A stretch of 64,000 nucleotides of DNA, from assembly GCA_965230195.1 (NCBI GenBank), contig OZ245997.1:4278001-4342000 (forward strand), read 5' to 3'. This document shows positions 16,259 to 23,215 of this stretch, in pieces. Below the pieces are notes generated by a model. It had not been told where the DNA came from, made no database searches, and was given only the letters and a program-made list of their open reading frames with translations. This stretch comes from Putridiphycobacter sp965230195 (lineage in GTDB: Bacteria > Bacteroidota > Bacteroidia > Flavobacteriales_D > Crocinitomicaceae). How positions within the stretch are numbered: the first letter of the stretch is position 1; the number at the start of each line of letters is the position of its first letter. A program made the translations under genes and the position numbers.

Positions 16259-17260
16259 ATGAAAATCAAACTACTTCTGATATTATTTAATCTCTTACCA
16301 CTACTCAGCTTTTCATGTACCACATTTGTACTAAAAGATTCTTCTCAACTGGTATTCGGACGGAATTTAGACTGGGTATCGGATGATGGGTTGGTTGTGG
16401 TTAATAAAAGAAATATCAAAAAGACCGCATTGGTATTTCCACCAGACCAACCTGTGAGCTGGACTTCAAAATATGGTAGTATAACATTTAACCAATTTGG
16501 TAAAGAATTCCCCTTTGGTGGTATCAACGAAAAAGGATTAGTTGTTGAAATTATGCTGGTTGAAGGAGACTATCCAAGACCGGACCATAGAAAAGTCGTT
16601 AACGAATTACAGTGGATTCAATACCAATTGGATAATGCCGCAACTGTGGATGAGGTGATTCAGTCTGACAAGAACATCAGAATTAGTAAAGTAGATCAAA
16701 ATCTGCATTTTTTGATTTGTGATAAATCCGGAAAAACTGCCGTTATTGAATTCTCAAAAAGTGGTATGACAGCTTATACAGGAAAAGACCTTCCGGTACC
16801 TGTGCTGGAAAATGATACTTATGCACAATCCTTGAAAAAAAGAAGACTATCGACTCGTTTTTGGACTGCTTCAGATTTGATTAATGCTTATCAGACGTCA
16901 AGCGAACCGGTTATCGACTATGCATTTGATATTCTTGATAAAGTCAAACTGGAAGGTTCATGGTCCATTGTATATGATATTAAAAACATGCGAATTCATT
17001 TTAAAACGGCCAGTCATAAACAAAACAGAATTATAAATATTAACTCCTTTAATTTTAACTGTAATCAACCCAGTTTGATCTATAATTTAAAATCCAAACA
17101 GACGGGAGAGGTCAACTCATTTTTTGTTCCATTTTCAAAACAACTCAATCAAAGCAAATTTGACAGTGCAGTAAAATCCAATAATATTAGGCTCCCTGGT
17201 GCCATTCTTAATCGTTTTCGCAATTACAATTCACTTTGCACTTGTACAAAACATCCCTAA
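16259..17260 (+). CDS. Linear amide C-N hydrolase (choloylglycine hydrolase-like Ntn hydrolase)
   Basis: A protein of 333 residues with a signal peptide (1-19) placing Cys20 as the first mature residue, in Phe-Ser-Cys-Thr-Thr-Phe. This is the N-terminal nucleophile expected for Ntn hydrolases of the penicillin V acylase / bile-salt hydrolase group. The family continues with Gly-Arg-Asn-Leu-Asp-Trp (about 36-41) and Gly-Gly-Ile-Asn-Glu-Lys-Gly-Leu, all seen here. These enzymes cleave linear amide bonds such as those of N-acyl amino acids, bile salts or acyl-homoserine lactones; the substrate here cannot be told. It lies in a same-strand run with short gaps (24 nt and 3 nt), so it is probably part of an operon. 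Confidence 0.88.
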   Translation: MKIKLLLILFNLLPLLSFSCTTFVLKDSSQLVFGRNLDWVSDDGLVVVNKRNIKKTALVFPPDQPVSWTSKYGSITFNQFGKEFPFGGINEKGLVVEIMLVEGDYPRPDHRKVVNELQWIQYQLDNAATVDEVIQSDKNIRISKVDQNLHFLICDKSGKTAVIEFSKSGMTAYTGKDLPVPVLENDTYAQSLKKRRLSTRFWTASDLINAYQTSSEPVIDYAFDILDKVKLEGSWSIVYDIKNMRIHFKTASHKQNRIININSFNFNCNQPSLIYNLKSKQTGEVNSFFVPFSKQLNQSKFDSAVKSNNIRLPGAILNRFRNYNSLCTCTKHP

Positions 17261-17263
17261 AAT

Positions 17264-17803
17264 ATGAAACTGCTCCTGATCATATTGGTAATCCTTTTTT
17301 CTTACTCAAATATCATTTCTCAAAACCTTCCGGAGCCAACACCATATCCTCTGATCAGTGATTCTCTGCTAACCACAATCGAATTTGATAATTATTTGGA
17401 TATCATTTTAAACAATCCGAAGGATTCAATGACGATACCTGATAAATTATCAGATTATAAATATCGGTATTTTACCTCTTGCCCTTACGATTTTTGGATA
17501 GACTCCGGTCATTATGCTGACACTTTGCAATTTATATGCACTAATAATATTTATAAGGCTGAACATCCAAAAGAAATAACCCCAACTCAACTTATTGCTG
17601 ACAGATCAGAAAAAACAGAGGATCTATGCTACCCTTCTGCCTTCTTACCCGGCAATCAATATTTTTATGGTTATCATAGGGTTAACGTTATTAGTTTTAA
17701 TCAGAGAAGATATCTCATTATCAACGTTAATCTAGAAAATATGGCAATTGCCAGAGGTAGTATGTCACCCGGTATTGATTTCTCATACTTTTTTGAGCGA
17801 TAG
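17264..17803 (+). CDS. Secreted hypothetical protein
   Basis: A protein of 179 residues that begins 3 nt after the amidase stop. It has a signal peptide ending Ile-Ile-Ser-Gln. The mature chain is Asp/Tyr-rich with three cysteines and no recognised domain. It is the last gene of the 15-17.8 kb run. Role unknown; its position suggests co-expression with the amidase. Confidence 0.65.
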   Translation: MKLLLIILVILFSYSNIISQNLPEPTPYPLISDSLLTTIEFDNYLDIILNNPKDSMTIPDKLSDYKYRYFTSCPYDFWIDSGHYADTLQFICTNNIYKAEHPKEITPTQLIADRSEKTEDLCYPSAFLPGNQYFYGYHRVNVISFNQRRYLIINVNLENMAIARGSMSPGIDFSYFFER

Positions 17804-17942
17804 ACTTAAATTATCGACTTCTGTTTTTCACTTAAATTCCAACTGTTACTAACTCCATTAATACTCAGTTTGTACTATATACGTTAGAAATATAGTTGAA
17901 TTCACCGAAACTACTTTTTACATTGTTAGCAATTAGCTTTGC

Positions 17943-18398
17943 TCATTTAAAATGTATCTTCATTCCCTCGTGAGTAGATTTAAATCCTAAATCTTCATAG
18001 AATTTAATTGCTTTAAGTCGTTTCTTGTCAGTAGTCAGTTGCAATAAATGAGCATTCCGTTTTTTGGCCCTGTTAATCGCCCATTCAAACATTGTTTTTC
18101 CAATTCCAAGTCCTCTTTGGTCTTTTCTAATTCTAACGGCCTCTATTTGTGCTCTAATTCCCCCACGATAAGTCATATATTGAATAAATGATAGTTGGAA
18201 AGTTCCAATTATTTCAGAGCCTTCATTTTCTACAACGATTAGTTCCTGATTTTTGTCAGCAACTATATTTTCATACGCCACAATATATTCATTTGGTAAT
18301 GGTATTTGATAATTCTCCCTTGTTTTTCCGAGCGCATCATCTGCAATCATTTCAATAATTTTATCAATGTCATTTCTGGTCGCTTTTCTAATTTTCAT
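17943..18398 (-). CDS. GNAT family N-acetyltransferase
   Basis: A protein of 151 residues covering a complete GNAT fold. Ile-Arg-Lys-Ala-Thr-x-Asn-Asp at the start is typical. The acetyl-CoA loop is Val-Arg-Lys-Asp-Gln-Arg-Gly-Leu-Gly-Ile-Gly-Lys (about 93-105), matching Q/RxxGxG/A. The C-terminal Ala-Ile-Lys-Phe-Tyr-Glu-Asp-Leu-Gly-Phe block contains the general acid Tyr. It is cytoplasmic and a single gene. The substrate cannot be predicted. Confidence 0.9.
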   Translation of the reverse strand: MKIRKATRNDIDKIIEMIADDALGKTRENYQIPLPNEYIVAYENIVADKNQELIVVENEGSEIIGTFQLSFIQYMTYRGGIRAQIEAVRIRKDQRGLGIGKTMFEWAINRAKKRNAHLLQLTTDKKRLKAIKFYEDLGFKSTHEGMKIHFK

Positions 18399-18436
18399 TT
18401 TTTAATATTCAGCTTGTAGTTAAACCAAATATAAGA

Positions 18437-18471
18437 AACCTCTCTCTCTTAACCACCATAACAGAGAGGTT
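18437..18471. repeat. Inverted repeat in the GNAT leader
   Basis: A 9-bp perfect stem with a 17-nt loop, 38 nt upstream of the GNAT start on the minus strand. No T tract follows on either side at once, so an operator or mRNA structure is more likely than a terminator. Confidence 0.4.
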
Positions 18472-18579
18472 AGCAGAATGGTTTTTAGCTTTTTTGTTGA
18501 TGAGGCATATAAAGTCATTCAAATTTGTTTTTTGACTATTTCAATCAACAGGATTTCTACAAAAAAAATGCTTTGAACT

Positions 18580-18587
18580 TACCTTTG
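18580..18587 (+). promoter_or_regulatory. Bacteroidota -7 box upstream of DUF427 gene
   Basis: TACCTTTG followed by C matches TAnnTTTG. It would give a leader of about 125 nt to the DUF427 start. The -33 box is not clear. Confidence 0.35.
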
Positions 18588-18715
18588 CATAGTAAGAATT
18601 AAAAAAACCGGAGCGTTCAAGATTTTTGAATTTCGAATTCTAAAAGGAAAACATAACTCATTAAAATTTTGCCGGAATTATTGTAACTTAGTATGACCTT
18701 AAACAATACATTATC

Positions 18716-19078
18716 ATGGAAGAAAAAAGACATTATGCTATTGCAGATCAATACCAAAGGAAACTGATTATAAAATATAAAGGCGAAGAAATTGCCAATA
18801 CCACACAAGCCATTATCCTTAAAGAGGTGGGAAAAAGTGTTTACGATCCCGTTTTCTACATTCCTAAAGAAGATATCAGTATTCAACTTGAACCTGAACC
18901 TGAGCGCCAAAGCAATTGCCCCATTAAAGGAGATGCCTCCTATTGGAATGTGAGTGGAGACTTTACCGAAAACTATTTTGCCTGGAGTTATGAGGATCCC
19001 TTACCACGATCAAAAAAAATACAAGGACATATTGCTTTTAACATGGAATATATTACTTTAATTTCTGAACCACTTTAA
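18716..19078 (+). CDS. DUF427 domain-containing protein
   Basis: A small cytoplasmic protein of 120 residues matching DUF427 over its whole length. The visible family motifs are Tyr-Asp-Pro-Val-Phe-Tyr-Ile-Pro, Ser-Asn-Cys-Pro-Ile-Lys-Gly-Asp-Ala-Ser-Tyr-Trp, Phe-Ala-Trp-Ser-Tyr-x-Asp-Pro and Ile-x-Gly-His-Ile-Ala-Phe. The biochemical function of the family is not known. A second GNAT gene follows 18 nt later on the same strand, so the two may be co-transcribed. Confidence 0.88.
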   Translation: MEEKRHYAIADQYQRKLIIKYKGEEIANTTQAIILKEVGKSVYDPVFYIPKEDISIQLEPEPERQSNCPIKGDASYWNVSGDFTENYFAWSYEDPLPRSKKIQGHIAFNMEYITLISEPL

Positions 19079-19096
19079 TTTTATTGTTTACCATAC

Positions 19097-19573
19097 ATGT
19101 TTAAACTGATACGAACAAATTCAAAAAACAAAGATTTTATTGAATTAGTACGGCAACTTGATGCCTATCTGACCATAACAGATGGAGATGAACACGATTT
19201 CTATCATCAATTTAATGGTATTGACCACCTTAATTATTGCGTGCTGGCCTATAATGGTGAAACGGCTATAGGATGTGGTGCCATTAAACTATACCAACCA
19301 GAGGTTATGGAAATTAAACGAATGTATACTTCTCCTGATCACCGAAACCATAAAATTGCTTCCAGATTATTGAAGGAATTGGAAAAATGGGCAGGTGAAT
19401 TAGGTGCTAATAAGTGTATACTTGAAACTGGCCTGCGTCAGGTTGAGGCTGTTCAGTTTTATAGAAAAAATGATTATAAGGAAATTCCTAACTACGGACA
19501 ATATGCAGGAATTGAGAATAGTTTATGCTTTGAAAAAAAATTACAAAAAAATCCCGTTAACCTAAAAAGTTAA
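19097..19573 (+). CDS. GNAT family N-acetyltransferase
   Basis: A protein of 158 residues. A central strand reads Glu-Ile-Lys-Arg-Met-Tyr-Thr, then Pro-Asp-His-Arg-Asn-His-Lys-Ile-Ala-Ser-Arg at the acetyl-CoA loop, where the usual Gly-x-Gly is replaced by His-Lys-Ile. The closing block is Gln-Phe-Tyr-Arg-Lys-Asn-Asp-Tyr. It is close to the common Bacteroidota GNATs that begin with a short Asp-Ala-Tyr-Leu segment. The last codons lie inside the bidirectional terminator, so the mRNA hairpin includes coding sequence. Substrate unknown. Confidence 0.88.
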   Translation: MFKLIRTNSKNKDFIELVRQLDAYLTITDGDEHDFYHQFNGIDHLNYCVLAYNGETAIGCGAIKLYQPEVMEIKRMYTSPDHRNHKIASRLLKELEKWAGELGANKCILETGLRQVEAVQFYRKNDYKEIPNYGQYAGIENSLCFEKKLQKNPVNLKS

Positions 19574-19590
19574 CGGGATTCAGTTTTTTT
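19540..19590. terminator. Bidirectional terminator between GNAT and slyD-like genes
   Basis: A perfect 11-bp stem AATCCCGTTAA (19550-19560) / TTAACGGGATT (19570-19580) with a 9-nt loop. T-rich runs follow on both strands, so it can end the plus-strand GNAT and the convergent minus-strand FKBP transcript. Its left half overlaps the end of the GNAT gene. Confidence 0.9.
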
Positions 19591-19604
19591 ATTCCAGCAC
19601 CTGA

Positions 19605-20108
19605 TTAATGTTGGTGTCCACCTTCTCCATGAACATGCTTATGCTCAATTTCTTCAGGAGTAGCTTCTCTTACACTTAAAATAGATCCTACAAAATGTAA
19701 ATCCTGATCAGCCAAAGGATGATTCATATCTAAATTAACCGTTGTTTCGTTTACTGCCAATACTTTTCCCGGACGTACCTGACCATTTTGATCCTGCATT
19801 GGTAAAATATTCCCCACAGCAACTGCTTCCATCAATTTTCCTTCCTGTTTAAACATATCAATTGGTAATTCAATTAATGCCTCTTCTACTCTTTTACCAT
19901 ATGCGTTTTCAGATTTGATACCAAACGAAAATGTATCGCCTTCCTTTAAATCAACAACATTAGCCTCAAATTCAGGAATCATTTGTCCCATTCCTGACAA
20001 AAATACCAATGGTTGTTGCCCCTCTGTCGACTCCACCAATTCTCCATCAGCTGTATCTTTATGTAAATTGTAATTTAATGAAATTACATTATGCTTTACT
20101 GCACTCAT
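19605..20108 (-). CDS. slyD: SlyD-like FKBP-type peptidyl-prolyl isomerase
   Basis: The start is set at the ATG 20106-20108 (Met-Ser-Ala-Val-Lys-His); the longer frame to 20126 begins with TTG and would run into the promoter box. The product of about 167 residues has the SlyD order. An FKBP half-domain (Phe-Leu-Ser-Gly-Met-Gly-Gln-Met-Ile-Pro-Glu-Phe-Glu) is interrupted by the insert-in-flap chaperone domain (about 65-125), and Asp-Met-Asn-His-Pro-Leu-Ala follows. It ends in a short His-rich tail (His-Lys-His-Val-His-Gly-Glu-Gly-Gly-His-Gln-His) that could bind Ni(II). It is a cytoplasmic folding helper and possible metallochaperone. Confidence 0.9.
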   Translation of the reverse strand: MSAVKHNVISLNYNLHKDTADGELVESTEGQQPLVFLSGMGQMIPEFEANVVDLKEGDTFSFGIKSENAYGKRVEEALIELPIDMFKQEGKLMEAVAVGNILPMQDQNGQVRPGKVLAVNETTVNLDMNHPLADQDLHFVGSILSVREATPEEIEHKHVHGEGGHQH

Positions 20109-20123
20109 AGTTTTATTTTTTTG

Positions 20124-20131
20124 CAAAGGTA
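20124..20131 (-). promoter_or_regulatory. Bacteroidota -7 box of the slyD-like gene
   Basis: The minus strand reads TACCTTTG followed by C, matching TAnnTTTG, 15 nt before the chosen ATG. Two TTTG runs lie further upstream at slightly non-standard distances. It supports the 20108 start. Confidence 0.5.
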
Positions 20132-20320
20132 GGGCTAATTAATGCAAAACTTGTCAAAAACCATCAAAATAAGTGTTTCTACTGATGTTCCTCCACCAAA
20201 AAATATTCAATGAGTGAATTCTTTCGAATAATTGTTTTATTGAAAATATTTTTAATACTGAAAATCAAATACTTAAATAAGAAACACTAATATTACATAA
20301 GATTCTTAGGTAAATATTTT

Positions 20321-20345
20321 ATATACATAAGAAAATTATGTATAT
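20321..20345. promoter_or_regulatory. Perfect palindrome, candidate PadR operator
   Basis: ATATACATAA (20321-20330), a 5-nt spacer, TTATGTATAT (20336-20345): a perfect 10-bp inverted repeat. PadR-family repressors bind ATGT/ACAT-type palindromes, often in their own promoter. The right arm covers the first possible ATG (20338) of the padR gene. Confidence 0.6.
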
Positions 20346-20348
20346 TTG
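20341..20348 (+). promoter_or_regulatory. Bacteroidota -7 box overlapping the padR operator
   Basis: TATATTTG matches TAnnTTTG and overlaps the right arm of the palindrome. Transcription would begin near 20353-20355, at the second ATG of padR, implying a leaderless message and autorepression by promoter occlusion. Confidence 0.45.
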
Positions 20349-20352
20349 TCCT

Positions 20353-20697
20353 ATGTATTCATCTGAACTAATAAAAGGAACTTTAAAAACCATTATTTTA
20401 AACTTGTTAAAAGACAATTCTAAAATGTATGGTTATGAAATCACTCAGAAAGTTAAAACCTTAACTTCTGACAAAATTCAAATTACCGAAGGGGCATTGT
20501 ATCCCACACTCCATGCACTCGAGAAGCAGGGAGATGTAATTACCGAGAAAATTTACATTGGGAAACGCGTTCGCAAATACTATATTCTCACTGATCAGGG
20601 TAAAAATACGGTGTCTGAAAGGGTAAACGAATTGGCTGATTTTATGCAAACCATGCGTTTTTTACTGGACCTCGATTCAAAAACACAAAATGTATAG
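20353..20697 (+). CDS. PadR family transcriptional regulator
   Basis: I prefer the ATG at 20353 (114 residues, Met-Tyr-Ser-Ser-Glu-Leu). The ATG at 20338 lies inside the operator palindrome and ahead of the probable transcription start. The protein is a PadR winged helix: Leu-Ile-Lys-Gly-Thr-Leu-Lys-Thr-Ile-Ile-Leu start, Met-Tyr-Gly-Tyr-Glu-Ile helix, Glu-Gly-Ala-Leu-Tyr-Pro-Thr-Leu recognition helix and Arg-Lys-Tyr-Tyr-Ile-Leu-Thr wing. A short helix for dimerisation closes it. The downstream membrane-protein gene overlaps its stop by 8 nt, a pairing common in Bacteroidota. It probably represses its own operon. Confidence 0.9.
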   Translation: MYSSELIKGTLKTIILNLLKDNSKMYGYEITQKVKTLTSDKIQITEGALYPTLHALEKQGDVITEKIYIGKRVRKYYILTDQGKNTVSERVNELADFMQTMRFLLDLDSKTQNV

Positions 20698-21481
20698 AAT
20701 CAAGGATCAGGAAATTGATTTCATTGTTAATGATATAACGAAACAAGGTATTTTAACTGAAGACGTCAGGGATAATATTTTGGATCACGTCTGTTGTATT
20801 ATTGAAAGTGAAATGAAAGAAGAGGAGAACTTTTATGAGTTCTACAGGAATACTATTGCCCGGTTCTATAATACTGAACTGAGTGAAATAGAAGATGAAA
20901 CACAAATTTTACTAACATTTAAAAACTTTCGCGCTATGAAACGCACACTAAAGATATCAGGTATTATTTCAACACTTCTCATTGTGCTTGGAATTTTCTT
21001 TAAAACACAACATATAATGGGAGCAGGAATCATACTTTTTTCAGGTTTGATTCTATTTAGTCTTGTCTTTGTCCCTTTAAATATTTTTTTAAAATTTAAA
21101 GATGACAAAAAGGGCAGTAATCGTACTATTATGACCATTGGTTTAATCACCGTTTCTATTACTACTATCAGTGTTCTGTTTAAATTGATGCACTGGCCTT
21201 ATGGTGGTATTTTAATGCAATCCAGTCTGGCTGTTTTTGTATTAATTTTTGTTCCTCTTTACTTTTTTACAAGGTTTAAAGATCCGGACACAAAGTTTAA
21301 TGCCATTATTCACAGTACATTTATGATTGCAGGAGCAGGTATGTTGTATGCCTTAATGTATGCAGGGAACTCTTACAAATACATTCCTCCAGCTGAAGAA
21401 ACCGATTCTACAGCAGTGGAGATTTCTTATACGGAAACCGCTCAATCAAATTTAGCAGTGATCTACTACTCTAAGCCGTGA
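20690..21481 (+). CDS. PadR-associated membrane protein
   Basis: A protein of 263 residues. The cytoplasmic N-terminus (about 1-85) has Asp-Asn-Ile-Leu-Asp-His-Val-Cys-Cys-Ile-Ile-Glu, a block I recognise in PadR-coupled Bacteroidota membrane proteins. Then come three pairs of transmembrane helices between about 88 and 240. One loop has Leu-Phe-Lys-Leu-Met-His-Trp-Pro-Tyr-Gly-Gly, a motif also found in the gliding motor protein GldL, but the rest does not resemble GldL. The gene overlaps padR by 8 nt, so the two are translationally coupled. Function unknown; a signal-receiving partner of the regulator is possible. Confidence 0.75.
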   Translation: MYRIKDQEIDFIVNDITKQGILTEDVRDNILDHVCCIIESEMKEEENFYEFYRNTIARFYNTELSEIEDETQILLTFKNFRAMKRTLKISGIISTLLIVLGIFFKTQHIMGAGIILFSGLILFSLVFVPLNIFLKFKDDKKGSNRTIMTIGLITVSITTISVLFKLMHWPYGGILMQSSLAVFVLIFVPLYFFTRFKDPDTKFNAIIHSTFMIAGAGMLYALMYAGNSYKYIPPAEETDSTAVEISYTETAQSNLAVIYYSKP

Positions 21482-21502
21482 TAATAAATATTTAGATGAA
21501 TC

Positions 21503-21530
21503 AACCGGGACTTTTTGTTCCGGTTTTTTT
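21503..21530 (+). terminator. Intrinsic terminator of the padR operon
   Basis: AACCGGGAC (21503-21511) pairs with GTTCCGGTT (21517-21525) with one G-U pair and a loop of five T, then a run of T to 21530. It lies 22 nt after the operon's last stop. Confidence 0.85.
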
Positions 21531-21534
21531 AGTT

Positions 21535-21645
21535 CTAGATTTAGATTTTTATTTAAGTCTTGATGTTCATTTTGTCTTGATACTCCGACTCCGCTCAGCA
21601 CTAGCCAAAACGAACCAATCGTAACAGATATACGAGTAATACAGT
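21535..21645. repeat. Candidate dispersed Bacteroidota intergenic repeat
   Basis: The spacer contains TTTTGTCTTGATACTCCGA, then CTCCGCTCAGCACT, then AAAACGAACCAATCG. From memory, phrases of the kind TTTTGTCTTGATAC, CTCCGCTCAG and AAACGAACCAA recur between genes in Flavobacteria. There is no coding sequence. This rests on recollection of style, not on a second copy inside this window. Confidence 0.35.
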
Positions 21646-21647
21646 TT

Positions 21648-22592
21648 TTAGTAGTTTGGAACGTATTTGATAATTTCCAGTAATTCAATATCAAATACTA
21701 AAGCGGAATTAGGTTCAATTTGTCCAAAACCTTCTTTACCATAGGCCAGTTCAGAGGGAACAAAAAACCTGTATTTAGCCCCTTTACTCATTAACTCCAG
21801 TCCTTCGGTCCAGCCTTTAATCACATCTAATAATGTAATTCGGATAGGTTTTCCTGAGGGAATACTACTTTCAAATTCTTGTCCGTTGATATATCTTCCT
21901 GTATAATGAACCACTACAGAATCAGCAGGGTTTGGTGAAGAGCCTGAACCTGATTCAAAAACCTGGTACTGCAGGCCTGAAGCTGTTGTCACTACCCCTT
22001 GTTTTTTACTATTATTTTGAAGAAAAGCCTCCCCGTTTTTCAAGTTAACCTCAGCATAATAGGTGGCAATGTCAGATTGGGCTTCCTCAAGACTATAATT
22101 ATTTGATTTAACGGCATGCAAACCGTCTTCAATACCTTTTACCAAAAGAACAGGATCAATTTCCTGATCAATTCCTCTGGCTACAAATGTACTGATTAAG
22201 ACAATTGCTTCATTTACACCAATGGCATAACTCCCTATTTCCATTGAAACGGCAGTAGTGTCTACACTACCATCTTCATTTAAATACAATGCTAAAAGGG
22301 AATCAGTACTGTTAGGTAATATCTTTAACGGATTAGTGGATAAATAATCCACCAATCCGTTTTGAATTTCTTCAATATTAAATTTTCCTTGCAATCTCTC
22401 ATCCGAATATATGGCTTTACCGGCAGTACCATGGTCTAAACCAATGGCATAACTGATTTTCTGATAATAATTCTCAAATGAAATATCCTGATGTGCTGTT
22501 TTTTCTTTTACATCAACCTGTACTTCATCATTTGAACTATCACATGACCAAAATACTGACGTAATCACAAGTAAACTTAATATTCGTCTCAT
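21648..22592 (-). CDS. FKBP-type peptidyl-prolyl isomerase lipoprotein
   Basis: A protein of 314 residues with a lipoprotein signal ending Val-Phe-Trp-Ser-Cys at residue 16. An FKBP N-terminal dimerisation region of the Mip/FkpA type (Ile-Ser-Tyr-Ala-Ile-Gly-Leu-Asp-His-Gly, about 45-195) precedes a complete FKBP catalytic domain (about 215-308). The catalytic domain has Val-Val-His-Tyr-Thr-Gly, Phe-Glu-Ser-Ser, Val-Ile-Lys-Gly-Trp-Thr-Glu-Gly, Tyr-Arg-Phe-Phe-Val-Pro, Ala-Tyr-Gly and Leu-Val-Phe-Asp-Ile-Glu-Leu. It should sit on a membrane facing the periplasm and help fold envelope proteins. It follows a second FKBP gene by 9 nt on the same strand. Confidence 0.92.
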   Translation of the reverse strand: MRRILSLLVITSVFWSCDSSNDEVQVDVKEKTAHQDISFENYYQKISYAIGLDHGTAGKAIYSDERLQGKFNIEEIQNGLVDYLSTNPLKILPNSTDSLLALYLNEDGSVDTTAVSMEIGSYAIGVNEAIVLISTFVARGIDQEIDPVLLVKGIEDGLHAVKSNNYSLEEAQSDIATYYAEVNLKNGEAFLQNNSKKQGVVTTASGLQYQVFESGSGSSPNPADSVVVHYTGRYINGQEFESSIPSGKPIRITLLDVIKGWTEGLELMSKGAKYRFFVPSELAYGKEGFGQIEPNSALVFDIELLEIIKYVPNY

Positions 22593-22601
22593 TGCTCTTA
22601 T

Positions 22602-23201
22602 TTATTGAATAGATATTAATTCAACATCAAAGATTAATGCCATATAAGGTTTAATCGGTCCTTGTGGATGTGGATTAGCACCATAAGCTAAGTTCTCAGG
22701 AATATATAATTTCCACTTAGAACCTGCAGGCATTAATTGTAAAGCCTCTGTCCAACCTTTAATCACCTGGTTAACACCAAATGTAGCCGGTTGACCTCTG
22801 CTTACCGAACTGTCAAATACTGTTCCGTCAATCAAAGTTCCATGGTAGTGTACCGTAACTTGTGAAGTAGCTTCCGGTTTTTCACCTGATCCTTCTGTGA
22901 TGATTTCATATTGTAAACCTGAAGGTAAAGTTACTACATTGTCTTTCTTTCCGTTTTCAGCTAAAAAGGCTTCTCCTTCAGCTTTATTTCCAGCAAATTT
23001 CGACTCGTTAACTTCATTCAAATAGGCCTGAATGGTACCATTTGCCTCCTCAGGTGTTAACTTTAAAGTACTTCCTGAAAATACATCCTTTATCCCTTCA
23101 ATAAAACTGTCCAGGTTAATCTCGTCTAAGTTTTGTCCCTGTAAACTTTGTCCGATACTCATACCAACTCCATAGCTGGCTTTATTTTTAATTTCGCTCA
23201 T
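22602..23201 (-). CDS. FKBP-type peptidyl-prolyl isomerase, no signal peptide
   Basis: A protein of 199 residues with a Mip/FkpA-like N-terminal helical domain (Ala-Ser-Tyr-Gly-Val-Gly-Met-Ser-Ile-Gly, about 8-90). The catalytic FKBP domain (about 105-197) has Val-Thr-Val-His-Tyr-His-Gly, Phe-Asp-Ser-Ser, Val-Ile-Lys-Gly-Trp-Thr-Glu-Ala, Leu-Tyr-Ile-Pro, Ala-Tyr-Gly and Leu-Ile-Phe-Asp-Val-Glu. Unlike most Mip-type proteins it has no export signal and is predicted cytoplasmic. It lies between pgk (14 nt upstream) and the lipoprotein FKBP (9 nt downstream), probably one operon with both. Confidence 0.92.
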   Translation of the reverse strand: MSEIKNKASYGVGMSIGQSLQGQNLDEINLDSFIEGIKDVFSGSTLKLTPEEANGTIQAYLNEVNESKFAGNKAEGEAFLAENGKKDNVVTLPSGLQYEIITEGSGEKPEATSQVTVHYHGTLIDGTVFDSSVSRGQPATFGVNQVIKGWTEALQLMPAGSKWKLYIPENLAYGANPHPQGPIKPYMALIFDVELISIQ

Positions 23202-23215
23202 TTATTATTCATTTA

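Larger units (their letters stand above)
18399..18715. other. Gene-free spacer with a hairpin and a promoter box
   Basis: A stretch of 317 bases between the divergent GNAT and DUF427 genes. It holds an inverted repeat AACCTCTCT (18437-18445) / AGAGAGGTT (18463-18471) with a 17-nt loop in the GNAT leader, and a plus-strand TACCTTTG box at 18580-18587. No reading frame with coding character is seen. Confidence 0.6.

Noticed and set aside
18617..18910. 97-residue minus-strand frame opposite DUF427
   Set aside because: Overlaps the conserved DUF427 frame and contains its promoter region.
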